Part shown: piece after piece, positions 1 through 8,477 of the stretch | Position numbering within the stretch: position 1 is the first letter of the stretch | Layout of the letters: every line of letters begins with the position of its first letter | Notes under the pieces: model-generated | Told to the model about the DNA's origin: nothing | Databases searched by the model: none | What the model saw: only the letters and a program-made list of their open reading frames with translations | Assembly (NCBI GenBank): GCA_011389765.1 | Contig: JAABTT010000029.1 | Location: 1-38,859 of the forward strand | Length of the DNA: 38,859 bases | Direction: 5' to 3' | Origin: Desulfohalobiaceae bacterium S24 | GTDB lineage: Bacteria > Desulfobacterota > Desulfovibrionia > Desulfovibrionales > Desulfothermaceae | Program-made: the position numbers and the translations under genes

Positions 1-51
1 AGATATTCGGAAGATACATTCTGGGTCGTTTGAAAAACTGTTTTTTTTCTT

Positions 52-83
52 AACCGTGAACTGTGAACCGTGAACCTGGAACC
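52..83. repeat. short imperfect tandem repeat
   Basis: A 14-base unit beginning AACCGTGAAC occurs twice in tandem (52-65 and 66-79) and is followed by a partial third copy (AACC). The last four bases differ between copies (TGTG, then CTGG). A run of eight T precedes it, and a GC-rich imperfect hairpin follows near 88-103. The stretch 1-192 holds no gene that I can support. It lies downstream of the minus-strand rRNA methyltransferase. Confidence 0.5.
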
Positions 84-192
84 TTTGGGTTGCGGGCGCA
101 GCCAGCTTTGGGCCAAAAGAGCCGTAGCAAAGCAGAGGTCCGCTTGAAGGCCCTTGCCATCATCCTTCAGTCGCACATTCCCCGGGCGTTTT

Positions 193-948
193 CTAAGCAA
201 TCACGGCCCGGCGATAGAGCTCCATAAGCAGCATGGCCCCGGCCTGGGCCACATTCAAGGAATCAAAGCCGCGGCTCATGGGTATGTTCACCCCGATATC
301 GCAGGCTTTGGCCACCCCGGGCCGCACCCCTTTTTCTTCATTGCCCAGAACGAGAATGACGGGCCAGTTCAGCTCCACGTCAAATATACTCCGGCAGTTC
401 TGTTCGGTTCCGGCATAGCAGGCAAAGAGCCCCTGCTCACGGGCTCTTCTGAGAAACCTTGACAGATTGGTCTCCCGGGCCACCGCAAGTTTACTCAAGG
501 CTCCTGCAGCTGCCTGCTGGGCCAGGGTCCCCACTGGAGCGCTTCTGTTTTTGGGCAATACCATCCCGGCTCCGCCCAAGGCAAACAGAGACCTGGACAG
601 GGTCCCGAGATTGCCTTCATCCTGGATCTGATCCAGGGTCAGAATGACTTGAAACTCCGCCTGAAAAACCTGTTGACACAACTCCTCCGTTTGCATGTAA
701 CCCGGGGAAAAGAGACGTAAAACAAAGCCCTGATGATTTTTCAGGGGCAGTTGGTCCAATTTCCGGCGCGGCACAAATTGATAGCGTACCCCTGCTTCTT
801 TGCAGGCATCGAGCACCCCCAGCAGATCCTTGCCGGTTTTCCGCTCGTCGATCAAAAGAACATGAACTTTTTCCGGAGCCCGGGTCAGAAACTCTTCCAC
901 CGTATGCCGCCCCCCGGCAAGCGACTCCTGCTTTTCTTGTGTGTGCAT
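193..948 (-). CDS. rlmB: TrmH/RlmB-type 23S rRNA 2'-O-methyltransferase
   Basis: A SpoU/TrmH-family SAM-dependent 2'-O-ribose methyltransferase of 251 residues, the usual size. An N-terminal substrate-binding domain starts with GRHTVEEFL and includes KVHVLLIDERK. The C-terminal SPOUT domain has the three family motifs: LDQIQDEGNLGTLSRS (motif 1 region, N-x-G), VLGNEEKGVRP (motif 2) and IPMSRGFDSLNVAQAGAMLL (motif 3, with S-L-N-V). RlmB methylates G2251 of 23S rRNA; this exact target is inferred from the family, and other TrmH group-3 enzymes share the fold. The start at 948 has a weak purine-rich upstream stretch (AGAGAG). It diverges from the LysM transglycosylase gene, with about 128 bp between the two starts. 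Confidence 0.85.
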   Translation of the reverse strand: MHTQEKQESLAGGRHTVEEFLTRAPEKVHVLLIDERKTGKDLLGVLDACKEAGVRYQFVPRRKLDQLPLKNHQGFVLRLFSPGYMQTEELCQQVFQAEFQVILTLDQIQDEGNLGTLSRSLFALGGAGMVLPKNRSAPVGTLAQQAAAGALSKLAVARETNLSRFLRRAREQGLFACYAGTEQNCRSIFDVELNWPVILVLGNEEKGVRPGVAKACDIGVNIPMSRGFDSLNVAQAGAMLLMELYRRAVIA

Positions 949-1076
949 GACCGCAATCTCTCTTTGACAAATCTTTGAAAATCAGATAGAAACCACAATT
1001 CCCCGTGTCTCATCCCAGGCCATCGTTTGCAAAAACGCAAAACCACCCAAATGAACCCCAAAAAAATGAACATCTT

Positions 1077-3155
1077 ATGAGATCATACTCTTTTATTGGC
1101 GCCGCGTGTCTCATCCTCTTGCTCCTTCTGCTGTTCGTTGCCTGTGTGCCGCAAAACAATCAGCATCTCGCCTCCGGGCAGTCTCAATCCGATCCTTTTG
1201 CCAGGCAGCGGGGAGAGCGCAACAGTGAGGTCAAACAAAGCCAGCAGCCTGCCGTTCAAGACGAGACAACAGACAAAGGTCCTGCGGTTGCATCGGAAAA
1301 CGTAGGCGAGCAGGACATCAACCAGGACCTCACCCAGCCCCTTGAGAAAGAAGTCACCGAGGCGCCGCCCCATCCGGAATCCTACGAAATCGGCCCCATG
1401 GACAAGGAAGCGGTCAAAGCCCTGCATTCAGAGCCTGAAATCGATTTTGAGCTGGACATCAAAGAGACCAAGACCCTGGAATACTACTTTGAGTTTTATA
1501 CAAAGACAAATCATACATCCTTTCAGCGCTGGCTCAAGCGGGCCGAACCCTTTCTTCCCTATATCCGAAAAGTATTCACTGAAAAAGGCCTCCCGCAGGA
1601 CCTTGTCTTTCTCCCTTTTGCCGAAAGCGGCTTCAATCCCTGGGCTTACTCAAAGGCTGGAGCGTCCGGTCTGTGGCAATTCATCCCCTCCACCGCCCGG
1701 ATATACGATCTCGACGTCAACTGGTGGATTGACGAACGACGAGATCCCTATTTATCGACCATTGCCGCGGCAAATTTCCTGAGCACCCTGCATGAGCGCT
1801 TTCAGGACTGGTACTTGGCGCTGGCGGCCTATAATTGCGGCGAGGGCCGGGTGTCTCGAGGCTTGAAACAAAGCAAAGGTTCATCCTTTGCCGACATCAG
1901 CCAATCCCACCAGTACTTGCCTCAAGAAACCCGCAACTACATCCCCAAGTTTCTGGCCATCTTGAAAATCGTCCGCAATCTGGAGAGCCTCGGTTTTGAG
2001 CCTCTTGAGTGGGAAGCACCCAACACGCCGAATACTGTTGCCATTGAGGGAGGGACCGACCTTCTGGCTCTGACCCGGCACCTCAATCTGGACTGGGATG
2101 CCTTCAGAAAGATGAATCCGGCCTTCCGTCGCCAGGCCAGCCCGCCGGACCAAAAATGTCCGATCTATCTTGAATCCCACCAGGTCGCCAAGGCCAAAGC
2201 CTTCCTGAATTCCCAGGAAGCCACCCCTTTTTCCGGGTATTACCGTTACCTGGTCCGAAGCGGGGATTCCTGGTGGAGACTGTCCAAACGTTTTCAGGTA
2301 CCGGTGACCGTGCTGAAGAAGGCCAATCAGACCCGCTCCAATCTCCTGCGGACCGGACAATGGATTTTGATTCCCGGATCAGCCCAAACAGTCCTGGCAG
2401 CCCAAAGCGAAAACAGCTCATCCCAATCCTATCGGGTGCGCAAAGGCGACTCGCTCTGGACCATCGCCGGCAGATTCGACGTCACGGTGAGCGCCTTGCG
2501 TCAGGCAAACAAGGATACCCTTCAAGAGCGCTACCTGCATATCGGACAACAGCTCAAAATACCCGGCGCTGCAGCTCAGCAGTCCGCCCAGCACACAGAT
2601 CAGCCGCGGGCCAATTATACCGTTCAAAAAGGGGACTCCTTGTGGGATCTCTCCCGGCGCTTCGAGGTCAGTCTGCAAACCCTGAGGGCCGCCAATGGAC
2701 TCGGTAAAGGGGCTGTTCTCCGAGTTGGGAGCCGGCTGTTCATACCCGATATCACGCCACGCCAGACCCGAAGGACCAGGGAGCGAGCCGAGGACTCCCA
2801 TCAAAAAATTCTGCAGTACTATGTGCGAAAAGGGGACAATCTCTGGAACATCTCCAGCCGCTTCAACATCAGCCTGCAAACCCTCCTGGCCGCCAATGAT
2901 CTCTCCCAGGGGGAAGTGCTGCGCATCGGAAAACAATTGCACATCCCTGTAACCCAAGAACAGCGTCCATCTTCTGCCGGGGCGGTCAAGACCGAGCACA
3001 CGCAGGTGGAATTCTACACTATCAAATCCGGGGACAGTTTATGGGGCATCGCCCGGCGTTTCGGGGTCAGCCTGGCTGATCTCCGCTCCTGGAACAGCCT
3101 TGAATCTGATCAATTGCTGCAGCCGGGACAAAGTCTCAAAATTCTTTCTGATTAA
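1077..3155 (+). CDS. mltD: membrane-bound lytic murein transglycosylase D-like lipoprotein with five LysM domains
   Basis: A peptidoglycan lytic transglycosylase of about 692 residues. The chosen ATG begins MRSYSFIGAACLILLLLLLF, directly followed by the lipobox VAC, so it should be a lipoprotein. An in-frame start 24 codons earlier (1005) would bury this signal. A proline/glutamate-rich linker follows. The SLT (goose-lysozyme-like) domain has the catalytic glutamate in LPFAESGFNPWA, then GASGLWQFIPSTAR and LALAAYNCGEGRV. The C-terminal half carries five LysM repeats, each with a (K/S)GD(S/N)LW-like core (the first is SGDSWW), starting near 2240, 2430, 2620, 2815 and 3010. E. coli MltD has two LysM, so five is on the long side. 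It converges on aroE with only 8 bp between stops. The likely role is cell-wall remodelling in the periplasm. Confidence 0.9.
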   Translation: MRSYSFIGAACLILLLLLLFVACVPQNNQHLASGQSQSDPFARQRGERNSEVKQSQQPAVQDETTDKGPAVASENVGEQDINQDLTQPLEKEVTEAPPHPESYEIGPMDKEAVKALHSEPEIDFELDIKETKTLEYYFEFYTKTNHTSFQRWLKRAEPFLPYIRKVFTEKGLPQDLVFLPFAESGFNPWAYSKAGASGLWQFIPSTARIYDLDVNWWIDERRDPYLSTIAAANFLSTLHERFQDWYLALAAYNCGEGRVSRGLKQSKGSSFADISQSHQYLPQETRNYIPKFLAILKIVRNLESLGFEPLEWEAPNTPNTVAIEGGTDLLALTRHLNLDWDAFRKMNPAFRRQASPPDQKCPIYLESHQVAKAKAFLNSQEATPFSGYYRYLVRSGDSWWRLSKRFQVPVTVLKKANQTRSNLLRTGQWILIPGSAQTVLAAQSENSSSQSYRVRKGDSLWTIAGRFDVTVSALRQANKDTLQERYLHIGQQLKIPGAAAQQSAQHTDQPRANYTVQKGDSLWDLSRRFEVSLQTLRAANGLGKGAVLRVGSRLFIPDITPRQTRRTRERAEDSHQKILQYYVRKGDNLWNISSRFNISLQTLLAANDLSQGEVLRIGKQLHIPVTQEQRPSSAGAVKTEHTQVEFYTIKSGDSLWGIARRFGVSLADLRSWNSLESDQLLQPGQSLKILSD

Positions 3156-3169
3156 CTCTGAATTCAGAG
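3156..3169. terminator. 14-bp perfect palindrome between convergent stops
   Basis: CTCTGAATTCAGAG is a perfect palindrome lying exactly where mltD (plus) and aroE (minus) end. The aroE stop codon is inside it. It could form a small hairpin in either transcript, but there is no T-run, so it is at best a weak or non-canonical bidirectional 3' end. Confidence 0.3.
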
Positions 3170-4015
3170 GTTAGGCTTGTGATTTAAGAGTTCCTGAAGA
3201 ACCCATTGTTTCGCCAGTGCTGCTGGCATGTGCCGCCCTGTCCAGAGCAAAAACTGACCGGCCGCCTGCATGACAAACATGTCCAGACCTGAAATGCAGG
3301 TGCAGCCGGCCTCCCTGGCCTCTGAGAGCAGATGTGTCCACAGGGGATTGTACACCAGATCGTAAACCCAGCGAAACCGGCCGAGATGCTCCCCGGGGTA
3401 GGGCGAGGCTGCCTCCCACTGCCCGGCCATGCCAAGTGGGGTGGAATTGACCAGCATTTCAGCTTTGATTTCAGTTCGATCCTCCCAGTCCACCGGATTA
3501 ATTGAGAAATGTTCTTGGAGGTCCTGCAAGTCTCTCGGATTTCGCCCGGCAACCGTGATCTCCTGAACCCCGAGGGCCTGCAGTCCAGTAATACCCGCCA
3601 GGGCCGCCCCGCCCGTCCCAAGCACCAATGCTGAAGCAGGACAGGCCCCTTGTTCCTGAAGCGGAGCCATGAATCCCGTACAATCCGTATTATCCCCGAA
3701 CAGTTTTTCTTTGTTCCAATACAGGGTGTTCACCGCCCCGGTCCTGGCGGCCCACTCGGTTAAGCCGTCGCACAAGGCGACAACGCTTCTTTTATGCGGT
3801 ATGGTCACGCTGCAGCCGGATATGGGCAGGAGGCGCAGGGCCTGGAGGAAAGCTTCCACGGCATCGGCCTGCAAGGGCCAGGAAAGATAAACACAGGGCA
3901 GTCCGAGCCGGCGGAAGGCCTGGTTATGGATTCTCGGGCTCAGGGAATGGGCCAATGGATAGCCAATGATCCCAAAGAGCTTTTCCGGGATGGACGCCAG
4001 GCCTTCGGGGGTCAT
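3164..4015 (-). CDS. aroE: shikimate dehydrogenase
   Basis: NADP-dependent reduction of 3-dehydroshikimate to shikimate in aromatic amino-acid synthesis. The protein is about 283 residues from the ATG at 4015, giving [20 protein letters not shown]. That ATG overlaps the korC stop (ATGA), so translation is coupled; a longer reading from 4153 lies wholly inside korC and is rejected. Visible motifs are GYPLAHSLSPRIHN (substrate binding), SVTIPHKRSV with the catalytic lysine, DNTDCTGF with the catalytic aspartate, and LGTGGAALA as the nucleotide-binding loop. NSTPLGM and GLDMFVMQA complete the family pattern. It is the last gene of the ferredoxin-kor operon, an unusual partner for a biosynthetic dehydrogenase; the link may be only co-transcription. 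Confidence 0.93.
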   Translation of the reverse strand: MTPEGLASIPEKLFGIIGYPLAHSLSPRIHNQAFRRLGLPCVYLSWPLQADAVEAFLQALRLLPISGCSVTIPHKRSVVALCDGLTEWAARTGAVNTLYWNKEKLFGDNTDCTGFMAPLQEQGACPASALVLGTGGAALAGITGLQALGVQEITVAGRNPRDLQDLQEHFSINPVDWEDRTEIKAEMLVNSTPLGMAGQWEAASPYPGEHLGRFRWVYDLVYNPLWTHLLSEAREAGCTCISGLDMFVMQAAGQFLLWTGRHMPAALAKQWVLQELLNHKPNL

Positions 4016-4575
4016 AAAACGGGCCGTTCGGCCTGGGACGCCACAAAAGCGGCCCCGCGCTCCAGCCCTTTTTGATTCAGGGGAATCAAACGGGCGTTGT
4101 GCTCTCCAAACACTTGTCCCAAGGCGGCCTGCACGGCCTTCAGGGGCAGGCACCCCGTTGCCTGAAGCCAGGCTCCAAGCATGACCATGTTGGCCATTTT
4201 GACAGAGCCCAGCTCATCAGCCAGCTCATTGGCCGGGACAGAAATGGTTCTGATGCGATCCTGCTCAAGAAGGTCGGCATCGACAATCGAGGCATTCACC
4301 AGCTGTACCCCGCCGTCTTCCAAACGGCTTTGAAACTTCTCCACCGAGGGCTGGTTCATGAGAATGGACGTTTGTGGTGAAAAAATGATCGGAGATCCGA
4401 TTTCTTCATCCGAGATCACCACAGTGCAATTTGCGGTCCCCCCCCGCATCTCGACGCCATACACCGGCATGAAAGTGACTCTCAGCTTTTGCTCCATGGC
4501 CGCAAAGGCCACCACATTTCCGATGAGCATCACGCCCTGGCCTCCGAATCCCGCTATGATCACATCCTGATACAC
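4012..4575 (-). CDS. korC: 2-oxoacid:ferredoxin oxidoreductase, gamma subunit
   Basis: Gamma subunit (187 residues) of a pyruvate/2-oxoglutarate-type ferredoxin oxidoreductase. These enzymes oxidatively decarboxylate 2-oxoacids with CoA, TPP and ferredoxin. The N-terminus has the family pattern [18 protein letters not shown], then [13 protein letters not shown]. The length matches the KorC class rather than fused-subunit forms. Its stop at 4575 on the upstream side abuts korB, and its own end overlaps aroE by 4 bp. The substrate (2-oxoglutarate, branched-chain 2-oxoacid or other) cannot be settled from sequence alone, so the symbol indicates the class of enzyme. Confidence 0.88.
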   Translation of the reverse strand: MYQDVIIAGFGGQGVMLIGNVVAFAAMEQKLRVTFMPVYGVEMRGGTANCTVVISDEEIGSPIIFSPQTSILMNQPSVEKFQSRLEDGGVQLVNASIVDADLLEQDRIRTISVPANELADELGSVKMANMVMLGAWLQATGCLPLKAVQAALGQVFGEHNARLIPLNQKGLERGAAFVASQAERPVL

Positions 4576-5360
4576 TATTCGGACCTCCTGCTTTCCGTAT
4601 CCGGCCCCCCGGATTCCTGGTCTTTAAAGATGCCCAGGGGGAAGGCCCGGATCAGCTCTTTCCCCACTCTCTCGTTGGCCTCAAGCGGAGACAGGCGCCA
4701 ATTGGTGGGGCAGGCGGACAAAAACTCCACGAAGGAAAATCCCCTGTTTTCCACCTGATTGGTGAATCCTTTCAACAGGACTTTTCGGGCCTTTTTGATG
4801 TGCTGCACTGTATCCACGGCAACCCGGGCGGAATACACCGTTCCGGGCAGCCCGGCGATGATTTCCGCCATTCTCAAGGGAGCGCCGTCGGTTTCAAACC
4901 GCCGTCCCTGCTGCGATGTTGTTGTCTTTTGTCCGACCATGGTGGTTGGGGCCAATTGTCCGCCGGTCATTCCATAGACGGTATTGTTCACGAAGACAAC
5001 GGTCATATTTTCACCCCTGTTGGCCGTATACAAAATCTCGGCGAGGCCGATCGCCGCCAGATCGCCGTCGCCCTGGTAGGTGAAGACAATCGACTCCGGG
5101 CGAGCCCTCCTGACTCCGGTCGCCACCGCAGCCGCCCGTCCATGGGGCGCTTCCACCGCATCCACATGGAGGTAATTGTAAATAAACACGGAGCATCCGA
5201 CTGAAGCCACACAGATTGTGTCCTGGGCAACCCTCAACCTATCCAGGACTTCCGCCACCAGACGATGAACGATGCCATGGTGGCATCCCGGACAGAAATG
5301 GGTCGGAGTGTCCACTAAAGCCTCAGGGGGGCTGAAAACCTGCTGTTCTTCTTGAAGCAT
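4575..5360 (-). CDS. korB: 2-oxoacid:ferredoxin oxidoreductase, beta (TPP-binding) subunit
   Basis: Thiamine-pyrophosphate-binding beta subunit, about 261 residues. The N-terminus has the diagnostic THFCPGCHHGIVHRL. The TPP/Mg motif is GDGDLAAIG followed by NNTVYGMTGGQLAPTT. The ATG at 5360 is preferred because a purine-rich AGAGGGT stands about 7-8 bases upstream, and family members begin close to the CPGC motif. An upstream in-frame ATG at 5411 overlaps the korA stop as ATGA and would add 17 residues, so it remains possible. The protein works with KorA, KorC and the ferredoxin-like KorD in the cytoplasm. Confidence 0.9.
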   Translation of the reverse strand: MLQEEQQVFSPPEALVDTPTHFCPGCHHGIVHRLVAEVLDRLRVAQDTICVASVGCSVFIYNYLHVDAVEAPHGRAAAVATGVRRARPESIVFTYQGDGDLAAIGLAEILYTANRGENMTVVFVNNTVYGMTGGQLAPTTMVGQKTTTSQQGRRFETDGAPLRMAEIIAGLPGTVYSARVAVDTVQHIKKARKVLLKGFTNQVENRGFSFVEFLSACPTNWRLSPLEANERVGKELIRAFPLGIFKDQESGGPDTESRRSE

Positions 5361-5407
5361 TACAGTACCCTCTTTGTCGAGTTCGGATTCAAACTGCATC
5401 CATCGAC

Positions 5408-6472
5408 TCAAGTGTGCAGAACCCGTTGGATGGGTTCCAGTAAATCGGTGGGGTTGGCCAATATTCCCGGCAGAACGCTGTACAATTCCGAATCGCTCTG
5501 CCGGCGAACCGCGAGCCGGACATCATCGACCATCTGGCCGGCGTTGTTTTCTATGGTCAAAAACCGTTTGCCCTCTTCAGCCAGTTTGGCCAAAGGCTCA
5601 TCAGGAAACGGAAACAGGGTGATGGGACGAAACAATCCCACCGGCAGACCCCTTTCCCGCAGTTGCCTGACGGCGCTTTTACTGATTCTGCCCATGGATC
5701 CGAAGGCAACAATGATCAATTCAGCATCGTCGGTTTTGTAAGCCTCCCAGTCACACTCCACGCGCATGGCCTGATATTTTTCTTGGAGCAGGCGGTTGTG
5801 TCCGGCCAAGGCCCCGTCGGACAGATATAATGATTTTAAGAGCCTTGGCTTCCGTCCTCTGGCCCCGCTCAAGGACCAGGACAGGCCGCGGCTGTCCTGA
5901 ATCGCTCGTTCTTTCCAGGCCTGGATGGGCTCTTTCATTTGTCCGAGAATGGCATCCCCGAGAACAACAACCGGATTGCGGTAGCGAAAAGCCAGATCAA
6001 AGGCCTGGATTGTCTGATCATAGGCTTCCTGACAACTCGCCGGAGCCAGGGTCAGGGTACGGTAATCACCATGCCCTCCACCTCGGGTGGATTGATAATA
6101 ATCACCCTGGGAGGGGTCGATGCTTCCCAGGCCGGGTCCTCCCCGGCACACATTCACGATGACTGCAGGCAGCTGGCTGCCGGCCATGTAGGAAATAGCT
6201 TCCTGCTTCAGGGAAATCCCCGGGCTTGAAGAAGAGGTCATGGCCCGTTTCCCGCAGGCCGTGGCCCCGAGCAACATGTTGGCGGCAGCGATTTCGCTCT
6301 CCGCCTGGACAAATTCTCCCCCTGCCTCCACCAGAATCCGGGAAAGCATCTCCGGTATTTCGCTTTGCGGGGTGATGGGATAGGCAAAATAGCATTCGCA
6401 GCCTGCGGCCATGGCCCCTAAAGCGATCGCTTCATTTCCCTTCACCAGAAGACTCGCCTTCTCCGTCTTCAT
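5408..6472 (-). CDS. korA: 2-oxoacid:ferredoxin oxidoreductase, alpha subunit
   Basis: Alpha (pyrimidine-binding) subunit, about 354 residues. The start at 6472 gives MKTEKASLLVKGNEAIALGA, the normal beginning of the family, and has AGGGGAAAGAG just upstream. A longer reading from 6598 lies inside the ferredoxin gene and is rejected. Motifs seen are YFAYPITPQSEIPE, the ESEIAAANMLLGA glutamate region, TSSSSPGISLKQEAI and GGPGLGSIDPSQGD. Its first 41 bp overlap the 3' end of the ferredoxin gene in another frame. Gene order ferredoxin-korA-korB-korC is the classic four-subunit KorDABC arrangement. It likely feeds reduced ferredoxin to anaerobic metabolism and can also act as a reductive carboxylase in relatives. 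Confidence 0.9.
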   Translation of the reverse strand: MKTEKASLLVKGNEAIALGAMAAGCECYFAYPITPQSEIPEMLSRILVEAGGEFVQAESEIAAANMLLGATACGKRAMTSSSSPGISLKQEAISYMAGSQLPAVIVNVCRGGPGLGSIDPSQGDYYQSTRGGGHGDYRTLTLAPASCQEAYDQTIQAFDLAFRYRNPVVVLGDAILGQMKEPIQAWKERAIQDSRGLSWSLSGARGRKPRLLKSLYLSDGALAGHNRLLQEKYQAMRVECDWEAYKTDDAELIIVAFGSMGRISKSAVRQLRERGLPVGLFRPITLFPFPDEPLAKLAEEGKRFLTIENNAGQMVDDVRLAVRRQSDSELYSVLPGILANPTDLLEPIQRVLHT

Positions 6473-6701
6473 GACTCTTTCCCCTTTTTTTCGTCCGAAA
6501 GACCACGATAGCGCAATCAGGACATATTTCCGCACAAAATGAGCATCCTTTGCAGGAAGCAAGGCATGATTCCGGCAGATGAACGACTTTGTACCCATTG
6601 ACGTTCATTTTTCCGGACACAGTCAGCAATGATTCCGGGCACACCGTGGTGCACAACAGGCAGCCCTTGCATCGATCTTCTCTGATTTCCACTCTTGACA
6701 T
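6432..6701 (-). CDS. korD: 2-oxoacid oxidoreductase delta subunit, 2x[4Fe-4S] ferredoxin
   Basis: A small dicluster ferredoxin-like subunit, about 89 residues. The first cluster motif is CKGCLLCTTVCP, the second CKGCSFCAEICP. Additional cysteines (SCLASC and PDCAI) flank the second motif. The ATG at 6701 has GGGGA upstream; an in-frame TTG at 6713 is a weaker choice. The hydrophilic tail after KKRGKS overlaps the korA start and probably has no structural role. It should pass electrons from the TPP active site to free ferredoxin. An AT-rich inverted repeat lies just upstream of this operon. Confidence 0.88.
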   Translation of the reverse strand: MSRVEIREDRCKGCLLCTTVCPESLLTVSGKMNVNGYKVVHLPESCLASCKGCSFCAEICPDCAIVVFRTKKRGKSHEDGEGESSGEGK

Positions 6702-6730
6702 GATAATCCCCAAGCCGCAAGTTTCAAGTT

Positions 6731-6753
6731 CAAAATAAAATATATTTATTTTG
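6731..6753. promoter_or_regulatory. AT-rich inverted repeat upstream of the kor operon
   Basis: The arms CAAAATAAA (6731-6739) and TTTATTTTG (6745-6753) are perfect 9-bp complements with a five-base ATATA spacer. The repeat lies 30 bp upstream of the korD start, where a promoter or operator is expected. No convincing -35/-10 pair could be fixed around it. A dimeric regulator site or simple AT-rich promoter DNA are both possible. Confidence 0.4.
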
Positions 6754-6813
6754 ACCGCTTCGAAAAAATGAGTTCATGATTGAAGGTCGATGTCAGTTTC
6801 CTGCACCCGGTCA

Positions 6814-7971
6814 TTACAGGATCAACATGGCATCTCCATAGGAATAAAACCGGTACCCCTGTTCAACGGCTGTACGATAGGCCGCAAGGACCTGTTTCCT
6901 GCCGGCAAAGGCCGCAATCATCAGCAACAGAGACGATCTGGGCAAATGAAAATTGGTGAGCAGATGGTCCACAAGCTTGAATTCATAGCCCGGATAAATA
7001 TAGCAATTCAACCACCCCGCGAAGGCTCTGATCTCTCCACATTTTTCGCGGACGCCTTCCAGAGTTCGAACCGTTGTTGTCCCCACAGCGACCACCGGCC
7101 GGCCCTGTTTTTTGGCCTGAGCGATTTTCTGGGCTGAATCGTTCGAAATTTCAACGTATTCCGGATGCAGTTCATGTTCTCGGACGTCTGCGCAGCGAAT
7201 GGGGCTGAAGGTCCCGTAGCCGACAAAGAGATTCAAGGGAATTATTTCTATCTTTTTGCGTTGCAGTTTGTCCAGCATTTTGTCGTCGAAATGCAAACCC
7301 GCCGTGGGTGCGGCCACGGAACCCGGATAATCGGCGTTGGCGTAAACGGTTTGATAGCGATCTTTATCCGCAGCTTCACTGTTCCGTTTCAAATACGGCG
7401 GCAGCGGAACCTGCCCGTATCGCTCCAAAAGTTCCTGCAGCAGCCCTTTCCAATATATTTTGCCCTCAATGCGGCCGAAGGCATCCTTTTTTTCAATACG
7501 CAATCCAAAATCCTTAGCAAAATGTACGTGCTGTCCCGGCTGAATCTTTTTGGCCGGCCGGATCAGACCTTGGACAGCTGCCTCCTGTTTGCCTCCCGGC
7601 AGTTCAAGGCCTTTGATCACCGGCAGCGGCGTCAAGAGAAGAAATTCTACCTTCCCCCTGTTTTTTGATCTGATGCCGGTCAGTCTTGCAGGGGAGACCA
7701 GGCTCGTATTGATCACCAAGAGGGCCTCTTCAGGAAGATGGGACAACAGATCGTGAAAATGGACGTGACGCAGAGAATCCTCGGATCTGTCCAGGACCAG
7801 CAGCCTGGAGTCGCTTCGTTTTGGTGTGGGATACTGTGCGACTTGCTTTTCAGGCAAATCAAAGCTATAGTTTTCGATACAAAAAAGAGGAGGAATTGTT
7901 TCTTGCTTTTCAGAGGCAGACGGATTTTGTTTCATCTCTTTTTTAAATTGTATTTCCAGAGGGTTAAACAT
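6814..7971 (-). CDS. queA: S-adenosylmethionine:tRNA ribosyltransferase-isomerase
   Basis: QueA transfers and isomerises the ribose of SAM onto 7-aminomethyl-7-deazaguanine in tRNA, a late step of queuosine synthesis. Family motifs run the length of the protein: YSFDLPEKQVAQYP near the N-terminus, SRLLVLDR, then SVAAPTAGLHFD, VGYGTFSPIRC, VGTTTVRTLE and TNFHLPRSSLLLM, ending in YRFYSYGDAMLI. The start is uncertain: ATG at 7971 (about 385 residues) or ATG at 7935 (about 373); neither has a good Shine-Dalgarno. Readings extending beyond 7971 run into the divergent lipoprotein gene. No tgt, queC or queE neighbour is present here. Confidence 0.92.
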   Translation of the reverse strand: MFNPLEIQFKKEMKQNPSASEKQETIPPLFCIENYSFDLPEKQVAQYPTPKRSDSRLLVLDRSEDSLRHVHFHDLLSHLPEEALLVINTSLVSPARLTGIRSKNRGKVEFLLLTPLPVIKGLELPGGKQEAAVQGLIRPAKKIQPGQHVHFAKDFGLRIEKKDAFGRIEGKIYWKGLLQELLERYGQVPLPPYLKRNSEAADKDRYQTVYANADYPGSVAAPTAGLHFDDKMLDKLQRKKIEIIPLNLFVGYGTFSPIRCADVREHELHPEYVEISNDSAQKIAQAKKQGRPVVAVGTTTVRTLEGVREKCGEIRAFAGWLNCYIYPGYEFKLVDHLLTNFHLPRSSLLLMIAAFAGRKQVLAAYRTAVEQGYRFYSYGDAMLIL

Positions 7972-8014
7972 TTTTTTCAATGAAAAGAACCAGCAACCTG
8001 TAGTGGAGGCTTCC

Positions 8015-8476
8015 GTGATCAAATATTTTCTTCTCCTGGTAAGCGTGTGTGCTCTGGCTTCCTGTTCCAGTTTGACCAAAACTTTTGAGCCTAAGGGAGA
8101 ATCTTCTTCTGCCATTTCCGCAGACGAGAGTCAATTCTCCGCCGATGCGGCATCTCAGGAAGTGAATACCTATTATGACTTTGACGATATTATCATCCCC
8201 AGTGAACTGCAGCTCGATGAGGATGAATCGATTGTATTCGAGTCAGGTAACATCAAAGCCGGCAAGCTGCACTTTTCCGGCCGGATAGAACCGGTGTCAC
8301 TCTTCAACTTTTACACCCATCATCTTCCCAAGGATAATTGGAAGATAAGCAGCCAATTGAAATACGGTCATTTTCTGATCATTGCCGAGAAAAGCTCCAA
8401 ATTCTGTATACTCACCATATCGGAATCCCGACTGAAAACACAGGTGCAAATCTGGGTGACCCCGAGGATGCCCTGA
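8015..8476 (+). CDS. small outer-membrane-type lipoprotein, unknown function
   Basis: A lipoprotein of about 153 residues of unrecognised family. The GTG start at 8015 is chosen because GGAGG (8005-8009) stands five bases before it; a GTG at 8003 would overlap that site. The N-terminus VIKYFLLLVSVCALASCSS is a signal peptide ending in the lipobox LASC, with serine at +2, which favours outer-membrane sorting. After an acidic, serine-rich linker (about 25-75) comes a compact domain with SGNIKAGKLHFSGR, FYTHHLPKDNWK and VQIWVTPRMP at the C-terminus. The layout suggests one small alpha/beta domain. It is followed one base later by coaBC, so the two are probably co-transcribed. No function can be named. 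Confidence 0.75.
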   Translation: MIKYFLLLVSVCALASCSSLTKTFEPKGESSSAISADESQFSADAASQEVNTYYDFDDIIIPSELQLDEDESIVFESGNIKAGKLHFSGRIEPVSLFNFYTHHLPKDNWKISSQLKYGHFLIIAEKSSKFCILTISESRLKTQVQIWVTPRMP

Positions 8477-8477
8477 T

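Noticed and set aside
4016-4153. N-terminal extension of AroE
   Set aside because: It lies entirely inside korC and would precede the normal family N-terminus; the ATGA-coupled start at 4015 fits better.
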